From Sphingobacterium sp. LZ7M1 (lineage in GTDB: Bacteria > Bacteroidota > Bacteroidia > Sphingobacteriales > Sphingobacteriaceae): a stretch of 64,000 nucleotides of DNA. Position 1 is the first letter of the stretch, and each line of letters opens with the position of its first letter. The translations under genes were made by a program, and so were the position numbers. Of this stretch, positions 35,476 through 47,264 are shown piece by piece. The notes beneath the pieces are model-generated. The model ran no database searches and had not been told where the DNA came from. It saw only the letters and a program-made list of their open reading frames with translations. The stretch lies in the NCBI RefSeq assembly GCF_024296865.1, contig NZ_CP101134.1:1364001-1428000 (forward strand). Direction: 5' to 3'.

Positions 35476-36657
35476 TTAAATGATTTCAGCTAAAAAATTA
35501 CCCTGTTGATGGATAATTTCGCGCTTGGCGATAATTTCTTGAAGATTAATGGTTCCAATCACATATTTATGATCATCGCTAAAGAACCGCTCAGAAATAC
35601 TGATAAAATCAATGTTTTCCAAAACATCCTCATCTTCATATCGGAAATAAACTTTTAGAGCGTAGTCAGTTGAATATTCCACCTGTTGTGCCTCTAAATG
35701 TTTTTTGTACTCGTATTTGTAATCATATCTTAATGCAGCAATATCTGAAAGTACTGCAGAACCTGTAGGGTGGCCACCGGCTCCTTTGCCATAGAAAAAT
35801 TGCTCATCGGCAAACGCAGCTTTAACCAATACCCCATTGTATTCGTTTTCTACATTCTGCAAGATATTGCCTTTGGAGATAAATTTAGGGAGAACATAAA
35901 GAACGACCTTGTTATTTGTTATCTCCTTGGCCAAAGGGATCAATTTAATTTTATAGTTTTTCTCTCTGGCATATCTGATATCGGCATTGCCCAATGTGTC
36001 GATCCCTAAATTCAGGATTTCGTCCGGGTTGATGTAAATGCCATAGGCATGAGATGCTACAATGGCCAATTTGTATTTGGGATCATATCCACCAACATCC
36101 AATGTCGGATCAGTTTCTGCAAATCCTAATTCCTGGGCTCTTTTCAATGCCTCATCATAGCTTTGGTTTTCATTGAAGATCTTGGAAAGGATGTAGTTGG
36201 AAGAACCATTGAAGATACCGCTTACAGAGTGTAAAAGCTCGTTGTCATAGTATTCTTCTAGGTTTCTGATGATAGGGATACTACCGCAGACTGCTCCTTC
36301 ATATAATAGGGAAGTACCATGTTGATTTTGGATCTCGGTCAATTCCTCTAGATGGGTAGCGATCATTTTTTTATTGGCAGAAACAACATTCTTTCCTGTT
36401 GTCAATGCTCTTTTTGTAATCTCAAAAGCAGCTTCGGCATCATCGATCAATTCAACAACGGTATTGATCTCTGGGTCTTCCAGAATAGCATTGGCATCTG
36501 TGGTAAACAATTCCGCAGGCAAGGTCCTTTTTTTATCCGCGTTCTTGATAACAAATTTCTTGATCTCTAAGTTTAGGTTCTTTGTTTTTATGATATCGTA
36601 TAAACCTTGTCCCACCACACCAAATCCAAACATCCCGATGGTAAGTTTCTTACTCAT
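35476..36657 (-). CDS. hom: Homoserine dehydrogenase
   Basis: A 393-residue monofunctional homoserine dehydrogenase reducing aspartate semialdehyde to homoserine, the branch-point before threonine and methionine. The Rossmann motif is TIGMFGFGVVGQGLYDII, followed by the conserved SANKKMIATH, the PIIRNLEEYYDNELL loop, the GIFNGSSNYIL segment with active-site residues, and GFAETDPTLDVGGYDPKYKLAI with the catalytic lysine region. No aspartokinase domain is fused. The C-terminal 70 residues may be an ACT-like regulatory domain. The start codon overlaps the metX stop in TAATG. It is the last gene in the SAM-riboswitch operon. Confidence 0.95.
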   Translation of the reverse strand: MSKKLTIGMFGFGVVGQGLYDIIKTKNLNLEIKKFVIKNADKKRTLPAELFTTDANAILEDPEINTVVELIDDAEAAFEITKRALTTGKNVVSANKKMIATHLEELTEIQNQHGTSLLYEGAVCGSIPIIRNLEEYYDNELLHSVSGIFNGSSNYILSKIFNENQSYDEALKRAQELGFAETDPTLDVGGYDPKYKLAIVASHAYGIYINPDEILNLGIDTLGNADIRYAREKNYKIKLIPLAKEITNNKVVLYVLPKFISKGNILQNVENEYNGVLVKAAFADEQFFYGKGAGGHPTGSAVLSDIAALRYDYKYEYKKHLEAQQVEYSTDYALKVYFRYEDEDVLENIDFISISERFFSDDHKYVIGTINLQEIIAKREIIHQQGNFLAEII

Positions 36658-37718
36658 TATTCTTTAATTAAATTTAAGTGATTTTCTGCTTTTGTATTAT
36701 GTTTCTCAAGAAAGTTGCCTATGACTTGAGTCAGGGTTTTTGTTTCAATCAAGAAGCCATCATGTCCAAAAAAGGAATGCAGCTCATAGTATTCCGCATT
36801 TGGAATATGTTTCGCGATGAATTCCTGTTCTTGTGGAGGGAATAGCACATCCGAAGGAATACCTATGATCAGGGCATTGACGCCCTCAATTGAGCTTAAT
36901 ACTTGCTCCACCTGTCCACGTCCTCTGCCTAGATGATGGCTATCCATGGCTTTGGTCAAATACCAATAGGAAAATGCATTGAATCTCTTGACTAATTTAT
37001 CCCCTTGATAGGCTTGGTAGGAGGATGCTTTGTAAGCGTCTGTTTTGTCATGGTCCGATTCCACTTGGGTCGTTCCATAGGCATTGTATGTCCTATACGA
37101 CAATAATGCCATGCTGCGGGCCGCCTTTAATCCGTTCAATCCAGCATCATTCCTTTGCTCTTTAAAGCTGGAATCTGCTTCGATCGCAAGCCTTTGGCTT
37201 TCATTGAATGCGATACCCCACGGTGAGAAAAACGCATTTGTTCCGATAGCAATCAGATTATGGATCTTTATGGTTTTGGATACCGTCCATTCCAAAGCTT
37301 GTTGACCGCCTAGAGATCCTCCAATCAAGGTGTTGATTTCTTGGATCCCTAGATGATCAGCTAATAGTCCATGTGCTTTAACAATATCTCTGATCGTGAA
37401 CTGAGGAAAGTCCGAATAATAGGGTAGGTTGGTGTCAGGGTCAATGGATAGGGGATTCGTCGTCCCATAATGTGAGCCCAGTACATTGGCACAGATAATG
37501 AAATAATCCTTATCGTTGAATAACTCATTTTCGCCAAATAATCCTGGCCACCAGTCAAAAACATCTGAATTTGCAGTCAATGCATGACATACCCAAATTA
37601 CATTGGATTTATCCTCATTTAGCTTTCCATAGCTATGGTAGGCTATCTGTAGGTTTGCCAGTTTTTTACCACTCTCTAATTCGAAGTCTTGGCTATATCC
37701 GAAAGTCTTTACACTCAT
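36657..37718 (-). CDS. metX: Homoserine O-acetyltransferase
   Basis: A 353-residue alpha/beta-hydrolase-fold enzyme that O-acetylates homoserine with acetyl-CoA. The nucleophile elbow is LIGGSLGGQQALEW, the conserved WWPGLFGENELFND and ANVLGSHYGTTNPLSIDPDT segments are present, and the catalytic histidine lies in SFFGHDGFLIE. This is the MetX (acetyl) type rather than MetA. It lies between metY and hom on the same strand, 44 bases after metY, and overlaps hom. The order supplies O-acetylhomoserine to MetY. Confidence 0.95.
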   Translation of the reverse strand: MSVKTFGYSQDFELESGKKLANLQIAYHSYGKLNEDKSNVIWVCHALTANSDVFDWWPGLFGENELFNDKDYFIICANVLGSHYGTTNPLSIDPDTNLPYYSDFPQFTIRDIVKAHGLLADHLGIQEINTLIGGSLGGQQALEWTVSKTIKIHNLIAIGTNAFFSPWGIAFNESQRLAIEADSSFKEQRNDAGLNGLKAARSMALLSYRTYNAYGTTQVESDHDKTDAYKASSYQAYQGDKLVKRFNAFSYWYLTKAMDSHHLGRGRGQVEQVLSSIEGVNALIIGIPSDVLFPPQEQEFIAKHIPNAEYYELHSFFGHDGFLIETKTLTQVIGNFLEKHNTKAENHLNLIKE

Positions 37719-37762
37719 TCTCTTTAATTATCTTCCTCCTAAAAAATCAGTTAAGCCCCCAC

Positions 37763-39127
<1,365 letters not shown>

Positions 39128-39331
39128 CTATTGGTCGTCTGTACTCTATTATTTTTGCACTTTTTCCTCGTGCTCAAACATAGTGACGACTATCGCATTC
39201 GGGTAATGCAAATAATACAGCTGGAAATAAATTGAATGTTGAGATCTGTTGCTGGTTTTCCAACAAGATACACTAATTCCGATTTTGAAAATTTTGAAGT
39301 CATAGTCTATTTCATTTATATGCTCCTGGGC

Positions 39332-39424
39332 TTTATTGCCTCGGACAGGAATTGGCACCTTTTCAATCCTTATTGAAGGTTGCCAGTGGGTCATTGAGCC
39401 AGTCTCTCGCCACTTCTTTATAAA
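39332..39424 (-). ncRNA. SAM-I riboswitch aptamer upstream of metY
   Basis: On the minus strand the aptamer core reads AAGAAGTGGCGAGAGACTGG, then CTCAATGACCCACTGGCAACC, the P3 hairpin TTCAAT/ATTGAA, then AAGGTGCCAATTCCTGTCCGAGG and a closing ATAAA that pairs with the 5' TTTAT of P1. These match the conserved S-box elements: the kink-turn, the ATGA loop and the CTGGCAACC / GGTGCCAA / TCC pieces. It precedes the metY-metX-hom genes, consistent with repression when SAM is abundant. No classical terminator with a T run is seen between it and metY. Confidence 0.93.
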
Positions 39425-39480
39425 TCAAGACCATCTTTTTAGAGAGGTAATGATTAGCGTACCACTATCGAAGTACTCCG

Positions 39481-39511
39481 CAAATATAGTTCACGAAATT
39501 TAATTTTGCAA
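39481..39511 (-). promoter_or_regulatory. Promoter of the SAM-riboswitch met operon
   Basis: On the minus strand TTGC is followed after exactly 19 bases by TATATTTG. This is an excellent fit to the Bacteroidota promoter. It lies about 55 bases before the aptamer. Confidence 0.8.
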
Positions 39512-39572
39512 TCTTTTTCTGAAAAGTTTATTCTTTGGCAGATCCCATTACCACTTTTCCCTATAAAGACCA

Positions 39573-39618
39573 GGGCTTCAACCTTTGTTAGTCCCTTCTC
39601 TAACGTCGGTTGAAGCCC
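39573..39618. repeat. Inverted repeat downstream of the small membrane-protein gene
   Basis: An 11-bp stem GGGCTTCAACC (39573-39583) pairs with GGTTGAAGCCC (39608-39618), with an inner GTTAG/CTAAC pair. There is no strong T run on either side (plus side CAATATTTTTC). It could be a weak terminator for the gene ending at 39650 or a structured RNA element. Confidence 0.55.
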
Positions 39619-39649
39619 CAATATTTTTCTGATATATATTTCCGATCAA

Positions 39650-40081
39650 CTAAAAGGTAGTTGTCTTCGCATCACGCATTTGAATGATTTTGTCTACCAC
39701 GTAGCGTGTATTCCCACGCCATGGTAATACGCCATGATATTCCTTATAATGAAGGTCAAAGGCTTTCCCGCTATTTAGTTCCAAGATATGGAAAACTGAG
39801 TCGTTTTCAATGGAGAATTCAAATTCATTGCTCGAAAGACCGGTCCCGGTCTTTTGCGAACGGATTCCCTCTTGGATCAGCTTTCCTTCGTAGGTCTTGA
39901 ATAAATTTCCCTTTTTTACCGCATAATTCAAAACGCCAGATTTAACGCCTTCTCCAAATACAAAATAATATTTGAAATAAACAAATCCAGCAAAAGCCAG
40001 AAATAGAATAAGTAAAAACCAGCTGATGAATTTCTTGAACTTTGAACCTTTAGTGCTAGGTTGTGGGTTAGTTGTTTCCAT
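39650..40081 (-). CDS. Small membrane-anchored hypothetical protein
   Basis: A 143-residue protein with a polar N-terminus rich in Pro/Ser/Thr, one transmembrane helix (about residues 19-38, WFLLILFLAFAGFVYF) and a soluble C-terminal domain. The domain contains GVLNYAVKKGNLFKTYEGKLI and LPWRGNTRYVVDKIIQM. Similar short proteins in Bacteroidota are sometimes misnamed 6-phosphogluconate dehydrogenase, but no dehydrogenase motif is seen here. It is downstream of dapA, from which a terminator separates it. The function is unknown. Confidence 0.75.
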   Translation of the reverse strand: METTNPQPSTKGSKFKKFISWFLLILFLAFAGFVYFKYYFVFGEGVKSGVLNYAVKKGNLFKTYEGKLIQEGIRSQKTGTGLSSNEFEFSIENDSVFHILELNSGKAFDLHYKEYHGVLPWRGNTRYVVDKIIQMRDAKTTTF

Positions 40082-40128
40082 TTTTTTTGATTCAGTTTCT
40101 ATTTGGTAACAAAAAGAATACCTAAAAA

Positions 40129-40162
40129 TAAAAAAGGTTGGCGAATTTCCATTGCCAACCTT
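40129..40162 (-). terminator. Terminator after dapA
   Basis: Stem AAGGTTGGC / GCCAACCTT (40134-40142 with 40154-40162). On the minus strand it is followed by TTTTTTA, so it ends dapA transcription. Confidence 0.88.
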
Positions 40163-40171
40163 ATATTTTTT

Positions 40172-41050
40172 TTAACCTAGTAGCTGCATCTCTGCATCGA
40201 TTGCTTCCTTGGTCTTGTCACTTACCGGAACCAATGGAAGCCTAACATGGTCTTTGCCAATCCCTTTCTTTTCTAGGATATATTTGACACCAGCAGGATT
40301 TCCCTCAATAAAACAAAGGTCAATGATCTTCAATAATTCCAAGTGAATGGCCCTTGCTTCCACATAGTTTCCTTCGCGACATAGATGTGCCAAGGCTGAA
40401 ACTTTGGTAGGGTAGGCATTGCCGACAACCGAAATGATTCCGGCCGCACCCATCGCCATCATAGGCAATGTAACGGGGTCATCCCCAGAAATCAGGAGAA
40501 AGTCCTTTGGTTTATCTCGAAGGATCTCACTGAACTGTGCAAAATTCCCCGATGCTTCCTTGGTCGCTACAATATTTTTGAAATCCTTGGCCAAACGAAC
40601 GGTAGTCGCTGGACTTATATTGCTGCCCGTCCTTCCTGGTACATTATAAAGGATAATAGGAAGTTTAGATGCCTCCGCGATTGCTTTGTAATGCTGATAG
40701 ATGCCTTCTTGTGTTGGTTTGTTATAGTATGGAGAAACCGAAAGGATCGCAGCATAGTCAAGGATCTCAAAGTTCTTGATCTGCTCCACGATTTCATAGC
40801 TGTTGTTTCCACCAATTCCAGCTACCAATGGAATACGCTTATTAACGTGCTTCGAAGTAAATTGCCACAGCTTCTTTCGTTCATCTTGGGTTAGGGTAGC
40901 TGTTTCTCCAGTGGTACCCAATGAAACCAAATAATCAATGCCACCTTCAATCTGAAAATCTATCAGATTGCCGAGGCTTTCGTAATCTACTGTGCCGTCT
41001 GCGTGAAATGGAGTGACTAATGCCACTCCCGCACCTTGAAGCTCGTTCAT
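40172..41050 (-). CDS. dapA: 4-hydroxy-tetrahydrodipicolinate synthase
   Basis: A 292-residue TIM-barrel aldolase condensing pyruvate with aspartate semialdehyde, the first step of the lysine/diaminopimelate branch. Visible residues are the GTTGETATL threonine pair, the catalytic Tyr in LYNVPGRTGSNI and the Schiff-base lysine in NIVATKEASGN. Length and motifs are standard. It lies 32 bases downstream of ligA on the same strand, and a terminator follows. The substrate aspartate semialdehyde is shared with hom in the operon further left. Confidence 0.96.
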   Translation of the reverse strand: MNELQGAGVALVTPFHADGTVDYESLGNLIDFQIEGGIDYLVSLGTTGETATLTQDERKKLWQFTSKHVNKRIPLVAGIGGNNSYEIVEQIKNFEILDYAAILSVSPYYNKPTQEGIYQHYKAIAEASKLPIILYNVPGRTGSNISPATTVRLAKDFKNIVATKEASGNFAQFSEILRDKPKDFLLISGDDPVTLPMMAMGAAGIISVVGNAYPTKVSALAHLCREGNYVEARAIHLELLKIIDLCFIEGNPAGVKYILEKKGIGKDHVRLPLVPVSDKTKEAIDAEMQLLG

Positions 41051-41082
41051 CGTTTATGTATATTTATTTATTTATTTTATTC

Positions 41083-43140
<2,058 letters not shown>

Positions 43141-43223
43141 TTAAAACAAAATTTGGCTACTCCCGTAATGTGTTGCTAAACAATGAAAATTATATGGGAA
43201 AAGATAATTCAGGACTTTCGCGA

Positions 43224-44255
43224 TTAATGGAAATTATTTTCATGAAGGTCGCTGTATTTATGGATTTTATTCATGTAATAATCCCAAATAATGGAGTTCT
43301 TATATTGTCCTTTATTGTTCTCTTTTTGTGCATATTTCTTTCTTTTCTTTGCTGTTTTGAAGAAATTCTTGAAAAAATACTGATGACCACGGCTTACAGC
43401 CCAAGCATCCGCCGTTTTTCCATCAAAAAGAAACTTGATTAAAGCAAAAAGATCCCACCATAATCTTAAGGATATTTTCCAAATCCCAGCAGCAACCGGT
43501 AGGTTCTTTTGCATCATGACCAAATTGTTCCGGAAGTTGAGATAGGTCTTCTGCGGATTGCTGGTTTTTAAGGTTCCTCCTCCCACATGGTAGACAATGG
43601 AATCTGGACAATAGCCCACCTTGTAACCCATTCGCTTTAATCTCCAGCAAAGATCGATTTCTTCAAAATGTGCAAAGAAATCAGCATCAAATCCTTCTGC
43701 TTCTTTCCAAGCCTTGGATTTAATGAACAGTGCGGCACCTGTCGCCCAGAACACCTCTTGGGCATCATTATATTGGCCTTGGTCTTTTTCAACTTTATCC
43801 AAGATCCGCCCTCGACAGAATGGAAATCCAAAATAATCAATATAGCCTCCGGCAGCGCCTGCATGCTCAAATTCCCCCTTGCTATGATATGCCTGAATCT
43901 TAGGTTGACAGGCTACCAATAATGGGTCTTGCTCCATATATGCGATGACTGGTTCAACCCAGTTCTCTGAAACCTCTACATCTGAATTCAATAGGATGTA
44001 ATAATCCGCTTCCACTTTCTTCAAGATTTCATTGTATCCGCCAGCAAAACCTAAGTTCTCGCTGTTGCGAATGATCTTGAACATGGGGAAGTTCTCCTCC
44101 ACATAACTAATGGAATCATCGGTCGATCCATTGTCGCCGATAATAAACTCTATATTTGGGTATGTACTATTAAATACCGAAGGAAGGAATTTCTCCAAGA
44201 AATACTTCCCGTTCCAATTTAATATGACAACGGCAACTTTCGGGTAATTTGACAT
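43224..44255 (-). CDS. Glycosyltransferase family 2
   Basis: A 343-residue GT-A fold glycosyltransferase, probably adding sugars (often rhamnose) to a cell-surface glycan. The N-terminal nucleotide-sugar domain shows AVVILNWNGKYFLEKFLPSVF, then IIGDNGSTDDSISYV, and a DxD-like metal site at LLNSDVEVSENW. Acceptor-side elements include HFEEIDLCWRLKRMGYKVGYCP, the WbbL-type ED-WR motif, and HVGGGTL. The C-terminal region has a hydrophobic segment. The start is directly adjacent to the stop of the acyltransferase gene, so both are probably co-transcribed for envelope biosynthesis. Confidence 0.92.
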   Translation of the reverse strand: MSNYPKVAVVILNWNGKYFLEKFLPSVFNSTYPNIEFIIGDNGSTDDSISYVEENFPMFKIIRNSENLGFAGGYNEILKKVEADYYILLNSDVEVSENWVEPVIAYMEQDPLLVACQPKIQAYHSKGEFEHAGAAGGYIDYFGFPFCRGRILDKVEKDQGQYNDAQEVFWATGAALFIKSKAWKEAEGFDADFFAHFEEIDLCWRLKRMGYKVGYCPDSIVYHVGGGTLKTSNPQKTYLNFRNNLVMMQKNLPVAAGIWKISLRLWWDLFALIKFLFDGKTADAWAVSRGHQYFFKNFFKTAKKRKKYAQKENNKGQYKNSIIWDYYMNKIHKYSDLHENNFH

Positions 44256-45122
44256 TTAATTTCTTCTTTTACGCTTCCATCTACGATGGGACCATAACCA
44301 ATAGGCAGGTTCGGAACGGATGATTTCTTCCGTAAACCTATTATGGATATGGGTAATCTCATGTTCTGGATACACATCTGGATTTTCCACCAAGGTGGTA
44401 AACTTACAGCTGTAATATCCTCTTTTCTTCTTTCTCCTGACCTCACAGAAAACCACCGGAAACTTCGTCAATCGTGAAATACGCTCGGCACCTGTATAAA
44501 CCAAGGTGTCTTGGTTCAAAAATTCCATGAAATAATCAGAATCCTGATAGGTAGGTGTCTGGTCCGCTACAAACATACTAATATGCGGAACATTTTTCAA
44601 CTTTATAATATGTCTTAAGATCTGTTTCATGGGAACCATTTCTGCTCCAAACCGTGAACGGATCTGATTATGAATCTTATTGAAGACTTTATTGTTTAAA
44701 GGTTTGTAGACAATCAGCTCGGGTACATCCATCATCAACGACAAACGGTGGATCGATAACTCCCAGTTCCCATAATGTGAGGTCACCCCAATCACCCCTT
44801 TCCCTTGGTCCGTATATTGATATACCTCCTCAGGATTCAATAATTCGATGCGCTTGATGACTTCTTCGGGCCTGATGGTCGCCATTTTTACCGATTCCAC
44901 CAATAGATCGGGAAAATAACGGTAAAATTTATAGGCTATTTGTTTGATCTCTTCCTCGGGTTTCTCTGGAAATGCATTCCTCAGGTTCTCAAAGACCACT
45001 TTCTTACGATAGCCAAATACATAGTAAATCAGGACGAAAAGGAAGTCGGAGATCAGGTAAAGGCACCAAAAGGGCAGAAGTGATAGCAAATACAATGTCC
45101 CGTAAATCAGTTTTTCCTTCAT
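44256..45122 (-). CDS. Lauroyl/myristoyl-type lipid A acyltransferase (LpxL/HtrB family)
   Basis: A 288-residue inner-membrane acyltransferase attaching a secondary acyl chain to lipid A or a related glycolipid. The N-terminal transmembrane helix is GTLYLLSLLPFWCLYLISDF, the catalytic HX4E motif is SHYGNWELSI, and NKIHNQIRSRFGAEMVP and the ADQTP segment are family hallmarks. The ATG at 45122 is used, since the upstream extension would start with TTG. Its stop is immediately next to the glycosyltransferase start. The divergent neighbour is WbqC. Confidence 0.9.
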   Translation of the reverse strand: MKEKLIYGTLYLLSLLPFWCLYLISDFLFVLIYYVFGYRKKVVFENLRNAFPEKPEEEIKQIAYKFYRYFPDLLVESVKMATIRPEEVIKRIELLNPEEVYQYTDQGKGVIGVTSHYGNWELSIHRLSLMMDVPELIVYKPLNNKVFNKIHNQIRSRFGAEMVPMKQILRHIIKLKNVPHISMFVADQTPTYQDSDYFMEFLNQDTLVYTGAERISRLTKFPVVFCEVRRKKKRGYYSCKFTTLVENPDVYPEHEITHIHNRFTEEIIRSEPAYWLWSHRRWKRKRRN

Positions 45123-45138
45123 GCCAATTTTAAAGTAC

Positions 45139-45170
45139 TTTACAAATATCCCCAAATAAAGTTATTTTTG
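45139..45170 (+). promoter_or_regulatory. Promoter of the WbqC gene
   Basis: TTTA, a 20-base spacer, then TATTTTTG (45163-45170) fits the Bacteroidota promoter. The start ATG at 45198 lies 27 bases downstream. Confidence 0.65.
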
Positions 45171-45197
45171 CGGACAAATTGAAGTGAATATTCGTTT

Positions 45198-45809
45198 ATG
45201 TCAACAGGAATTCTTTTACCGGCACTCTACCTGCCTAATATCAGTTATTTACAAACCATAAAAAATAACGATGGTCCCATTATCGTGGAACAGTTTGAAA
45301 ACTTTCCCAAACAGACCTTCCGTACCCGAACCCAAATTGCTACAGCAAATGGGGTGTTGGATTTGTTAGTGCCTATACAGCACGGTAAAAAACAGAGACA
45401 GGTCATGAAGGATGTTTTGATCAATTACGACCATCCTTGGCAAAGGCTGCATTGGTTAAGTATTCAGACAGCTTACCGTAGCTCGGCCTATTTTGAATAC
45501 TATGAGGATGATTTCCGTGAATTTTACGAAAAGGAATATAGCCATCTCCTGGAGTTTAATGTGGACCAATTGAAGCTGATCCTTAAATTACTAAAGATCA
45601 ACCGTGAAATTGTGCTCAGTGAAAAATATGAGGCAGAATCGCCTAACCAAATAGATTTTCGGAAAGCAATCCATCCTAAATTGCCTTCCCTAATACAGCA
45701 ACAAAAGCCATATTATCAGTTGTTTGAAGATAAGAATGGGTTTCTCCCTAATTTGAGTACTATAGACCTTTTGTTCAGTCAAGGACCCCAGTCGAAAAAC
45801 TATTTCTAA
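45198..45809 (+). CDS. WbqC-family protein
   Basis: A 203-residue protein of the WbqC-like family, linked to surface glycan or O-antigen gene sets but without a proven enzymatic role. It starts with ILLPALYLPNISYLQTI, then has the family-typical NFPKQTFRTRTQIATANGVLDLLVPI and VLINYDHPWQRLHWLSIQTAYRSSAYFEYY. No signal peptide is seen, so it is cytoplasmic. It is divergent from the lipid A acyltransferase and glycosyltransferase pair, which fits an envelope role. Confidence 0.88.
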   Translation: MSTGILLPALYLPNISYLQTIKNNDGPIIVEQFENFPKQTFRTRTQIATANGVLDLLVPIQHGKKQRQVMKDVLINYDHPWQRLHWLSIQTAYRSSAYFEYYEDDFREFYEKEYSHLLEFNVDQLKLILKLLKINREIVLSEKYEAESPNQIDFRKAIHPKLPSLIQQQKPYYQLFEDKNGFLPNLSTIDLLFSQGPQSKNYF

Positions 45810-45877
45810 TCAGTTTTTATTTTCTTCTTGAAACAATTTCTTTATGTTTAGCGTTCTGTTTTTTAACAGTCTATTTC

Positions 45878-46528
45878 ATGAAGAAAATTGTATTGATCTG
45901 CTTTTGCTTTTTTATGGCGATTTCAGCATTTGCACAAACAGGTGCTGATACCCTACATTACCGTAAAGTGTACTATTTTGGAGGAACGGGCCTTTCATTT
46001 CCTTTGGGGAAAACCAAGAACGTCCTCACCACAAAGCTATTTACGGGAAGTATGGGTCTGGATATCTCCTTGAAAAATCCAAAATATTACCTGCAACCCA
46101 CCCTGTACATGTTGAGTTTCGGCTACGATCAACTATTGGATGATTCAGAATACAACCGGGTCTTAAAGAATGCAAGGTCTACGATGTATGTATTGAGTTT
46201 GGCAGGAGGGATGCGTAAGCAATGGGAACGCTTGAATACCTATGCTTATTTAGGTCCTTCCGGAGCGCTTAATATGGAACCGCGTTCTGAAGATAAAGGG
46301 GACGGTACGGTAGAACTTAATTACGAGTACAGTATATCCCCGGCCATAAAAATGGGGGTAGGGTCGGACTATAAGTTCAAGGGATTCTTCTTGGGCATGG
46401 AAGTAGGTTACCTGCACAATTTTAGGAAAATGCAGGGAAATCCGGTTAATGTGCTTTCAATAATGGTCGGTCTGAAGTCCGATATTACTAAATTAAGTGA
46501 TAAAGTTGTAGAAGTTATTTCAAAATAA
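45878..46528 (+). CDS. Secreted hypothetical beta-barrel-like protein
   Basis: A 216-residue protein with signal peptide MKKIVLICFCFFMAISAFAQ cleaved at AFAQ. The mature part has alternating amphipathic strands with aromatic ends, such as KVYYFGGTGLSFPLG, YYLQPTLYMLSFGYDQLL, AYLGPSGALNM, IKMGVGSDYKFKG and FLGMEVGYLHNF, suggesting a small outer-membrane beta barrel. No family was recognised. Located after WbqC on the same strand with a 68-base gap. Downstream is the repeat-filled gap. Confidence 0.78.
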   Translation: MKKIVLICFCFFMAISAFAQTGADTLHYRKVYYFGGTGLSFPLGKTKNVLTTKLFTGSMGLDISLKNPKYYLQPTLYMLSFGYDQLLDDSEYNRVLKNARSTMYVLSLAGGMRKQWERLNTYAYLGPSGALNMEPRSEDKGDGTVELNYEYSISPAIKMGVGSDYKFKGFFLGMEVGYLHNFRKMQGNPVNVLSIMVGLKSDITKLSDKVVEVISK

Positions 46529-46656
46529 TATAAAACTATTTTCCTGATAATCAATGTGATATGTATATTCTTCAAAAAAAGCGGTCTTTTTTTTATGATT
46601 TCGCACAATATGGCAAGGTATATGTCGTTAATACACTATCTAGATAAATAGAAAAT

Positions 46657-46720
46657 ATTTAGGTTAATAATTGGTTTGGTAAAATACCTGGAGTTCTCCG
46701 CTCCGGGTATTTTTGTTTTT
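46657..46720 (+). ncRNA. Duplicated hairpin module, copy 1 (candidate small RNA or terminator)
   Basis: A 23-base lead ATTTAGGTTAATAATTGGTTTGG-like block is followed by a hairpin with the arms AATACC-TGGAG and CTCCG-GGTATT around TTCTCCG, then TTTTGTTTTT. The lead is identical to that of copy 2 at 46809. It may be the 3' end of a small RNA or a terminator with a preserved leader. The type assignment is inference. Confidence 0.45.
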
Positions 46721-46808
46721 AGACCTTCCAGTAAAAATAAAAAAATATTCAATCGCTTATAATAAAGCGATTTAGTTACCGTTTAGATAGTAAATTCATA
46801 ATTTCATA

Positions 46809-46873
46809 ATTTAGGTTAATAATTGGTTTGGAAAAATACCTGAGATCCCCAATCTCAGGTATTTTTATTTTTT
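46809..46873 (+). ncRNA. Duplicated hairpin module, copy 2 (candidate small RNA or terminator)
   Basis: The same 23-base lead as copy 1 is followed by the stem AATACC-TGAGAT / ATCTCA-GGTATT around CCCCA and then TTTTATTTTTT. The outer stem is conserved while the inner stem has changed on both arms, keeping full pairing. Copies lie 152 bases apart. Confidence 0.45.
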
Positions 46874-47025
46874 GGATTCCTGTGATGACAAGTTTTTAAC
46901 TTTTAGTGACACCTGGGGGTGAAACGAAGGGTCTAGGAACTATCAAATCTTCATTTGAAATAGTTTCCTCAACTTACGATTTTGGAATGATCAAATTTTC
47001 CTAAAAACACAAAAATAGATTCTTC

Positions 47026-47220
47026 GTTTCACTCTGAATCTCTCTTTAGCACACTTCCGATTCTGAACGATCAGTGAAGAATCTGTACGGTTCTTATAAA
47101 AATATGCTTGTCATCCTTTACCGAAGGTAAAGGACCTGTTCGCCAATACAGCAATGAATGTATTTCTTTTTGAAGGTTCGCATTTCTCCGAGAAGCTTCG
47201 TTCCTCAGCATGACACAAAA
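47026..47220. repeat. REP-like dispersed repeat block
   Basis: Contains ATTCTTCGTTTCACTCTGAAT, TTTAGCACACTTCCGATTCTGAACGATCAGTGAAGAATCTGTA and TGTCATCCTTTACCGAAGGTAAAGGA, and closes with TCCGAGAAGCTTCGTTCCTCAGCATGACA. The middle part is closely related to the block at 2032-2135. Such sequences in Bacteroidota are multi-copy intergenic elements, and no gene is present. Confidence 0.78.
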
Positions 47221-47264
47221 AAACCTAAATTTAACGACATTGCCGCTTGGGGTCTATCCCCAAA

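Larger units (their letters stand above)
46529..47264. other. Gene-free gap with hairpin modules and dispersed repeats
   Basis: No gene is seen in these 736 bases. In order they hold: two copies of a hairpin module (46657-46720 and 46809-46873), a small hairpin AATCGCTT/AAAGCGATT between them near 46751-46772, a bulged inverted repeat 46935-46969 (AGGAACTAT...ATAGTTTCCT), and a REP-like block from about 47020 to 47220 including ATTCTGAACGATCAGTGAAGAATCTGTA and CTTTACCGAAGGTAAAG. A block similar to the last is at 2043-2135 and 53750-53850. Confidence 0.85.

Noticed and set aside
39149-39394. An 81-codon open frame on the minus strand starting inside the SAM riboswitch
   Set aside because: Its start codon is part of the conserved aptamer (the ATGACCC segment), its first 20 residues are a translation of aptamer sequence, and it has no family hallmark. 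It is the leader of metY, not a gene.
43170-43442. A 90-codon plus-strand frame over the end of the glycosyltransferase gene
   Set aside because: It is antisense to a well-supported glycosyltransferase and is hydrophobic low-complexity sequence typical of A/T-rich antisense frames.
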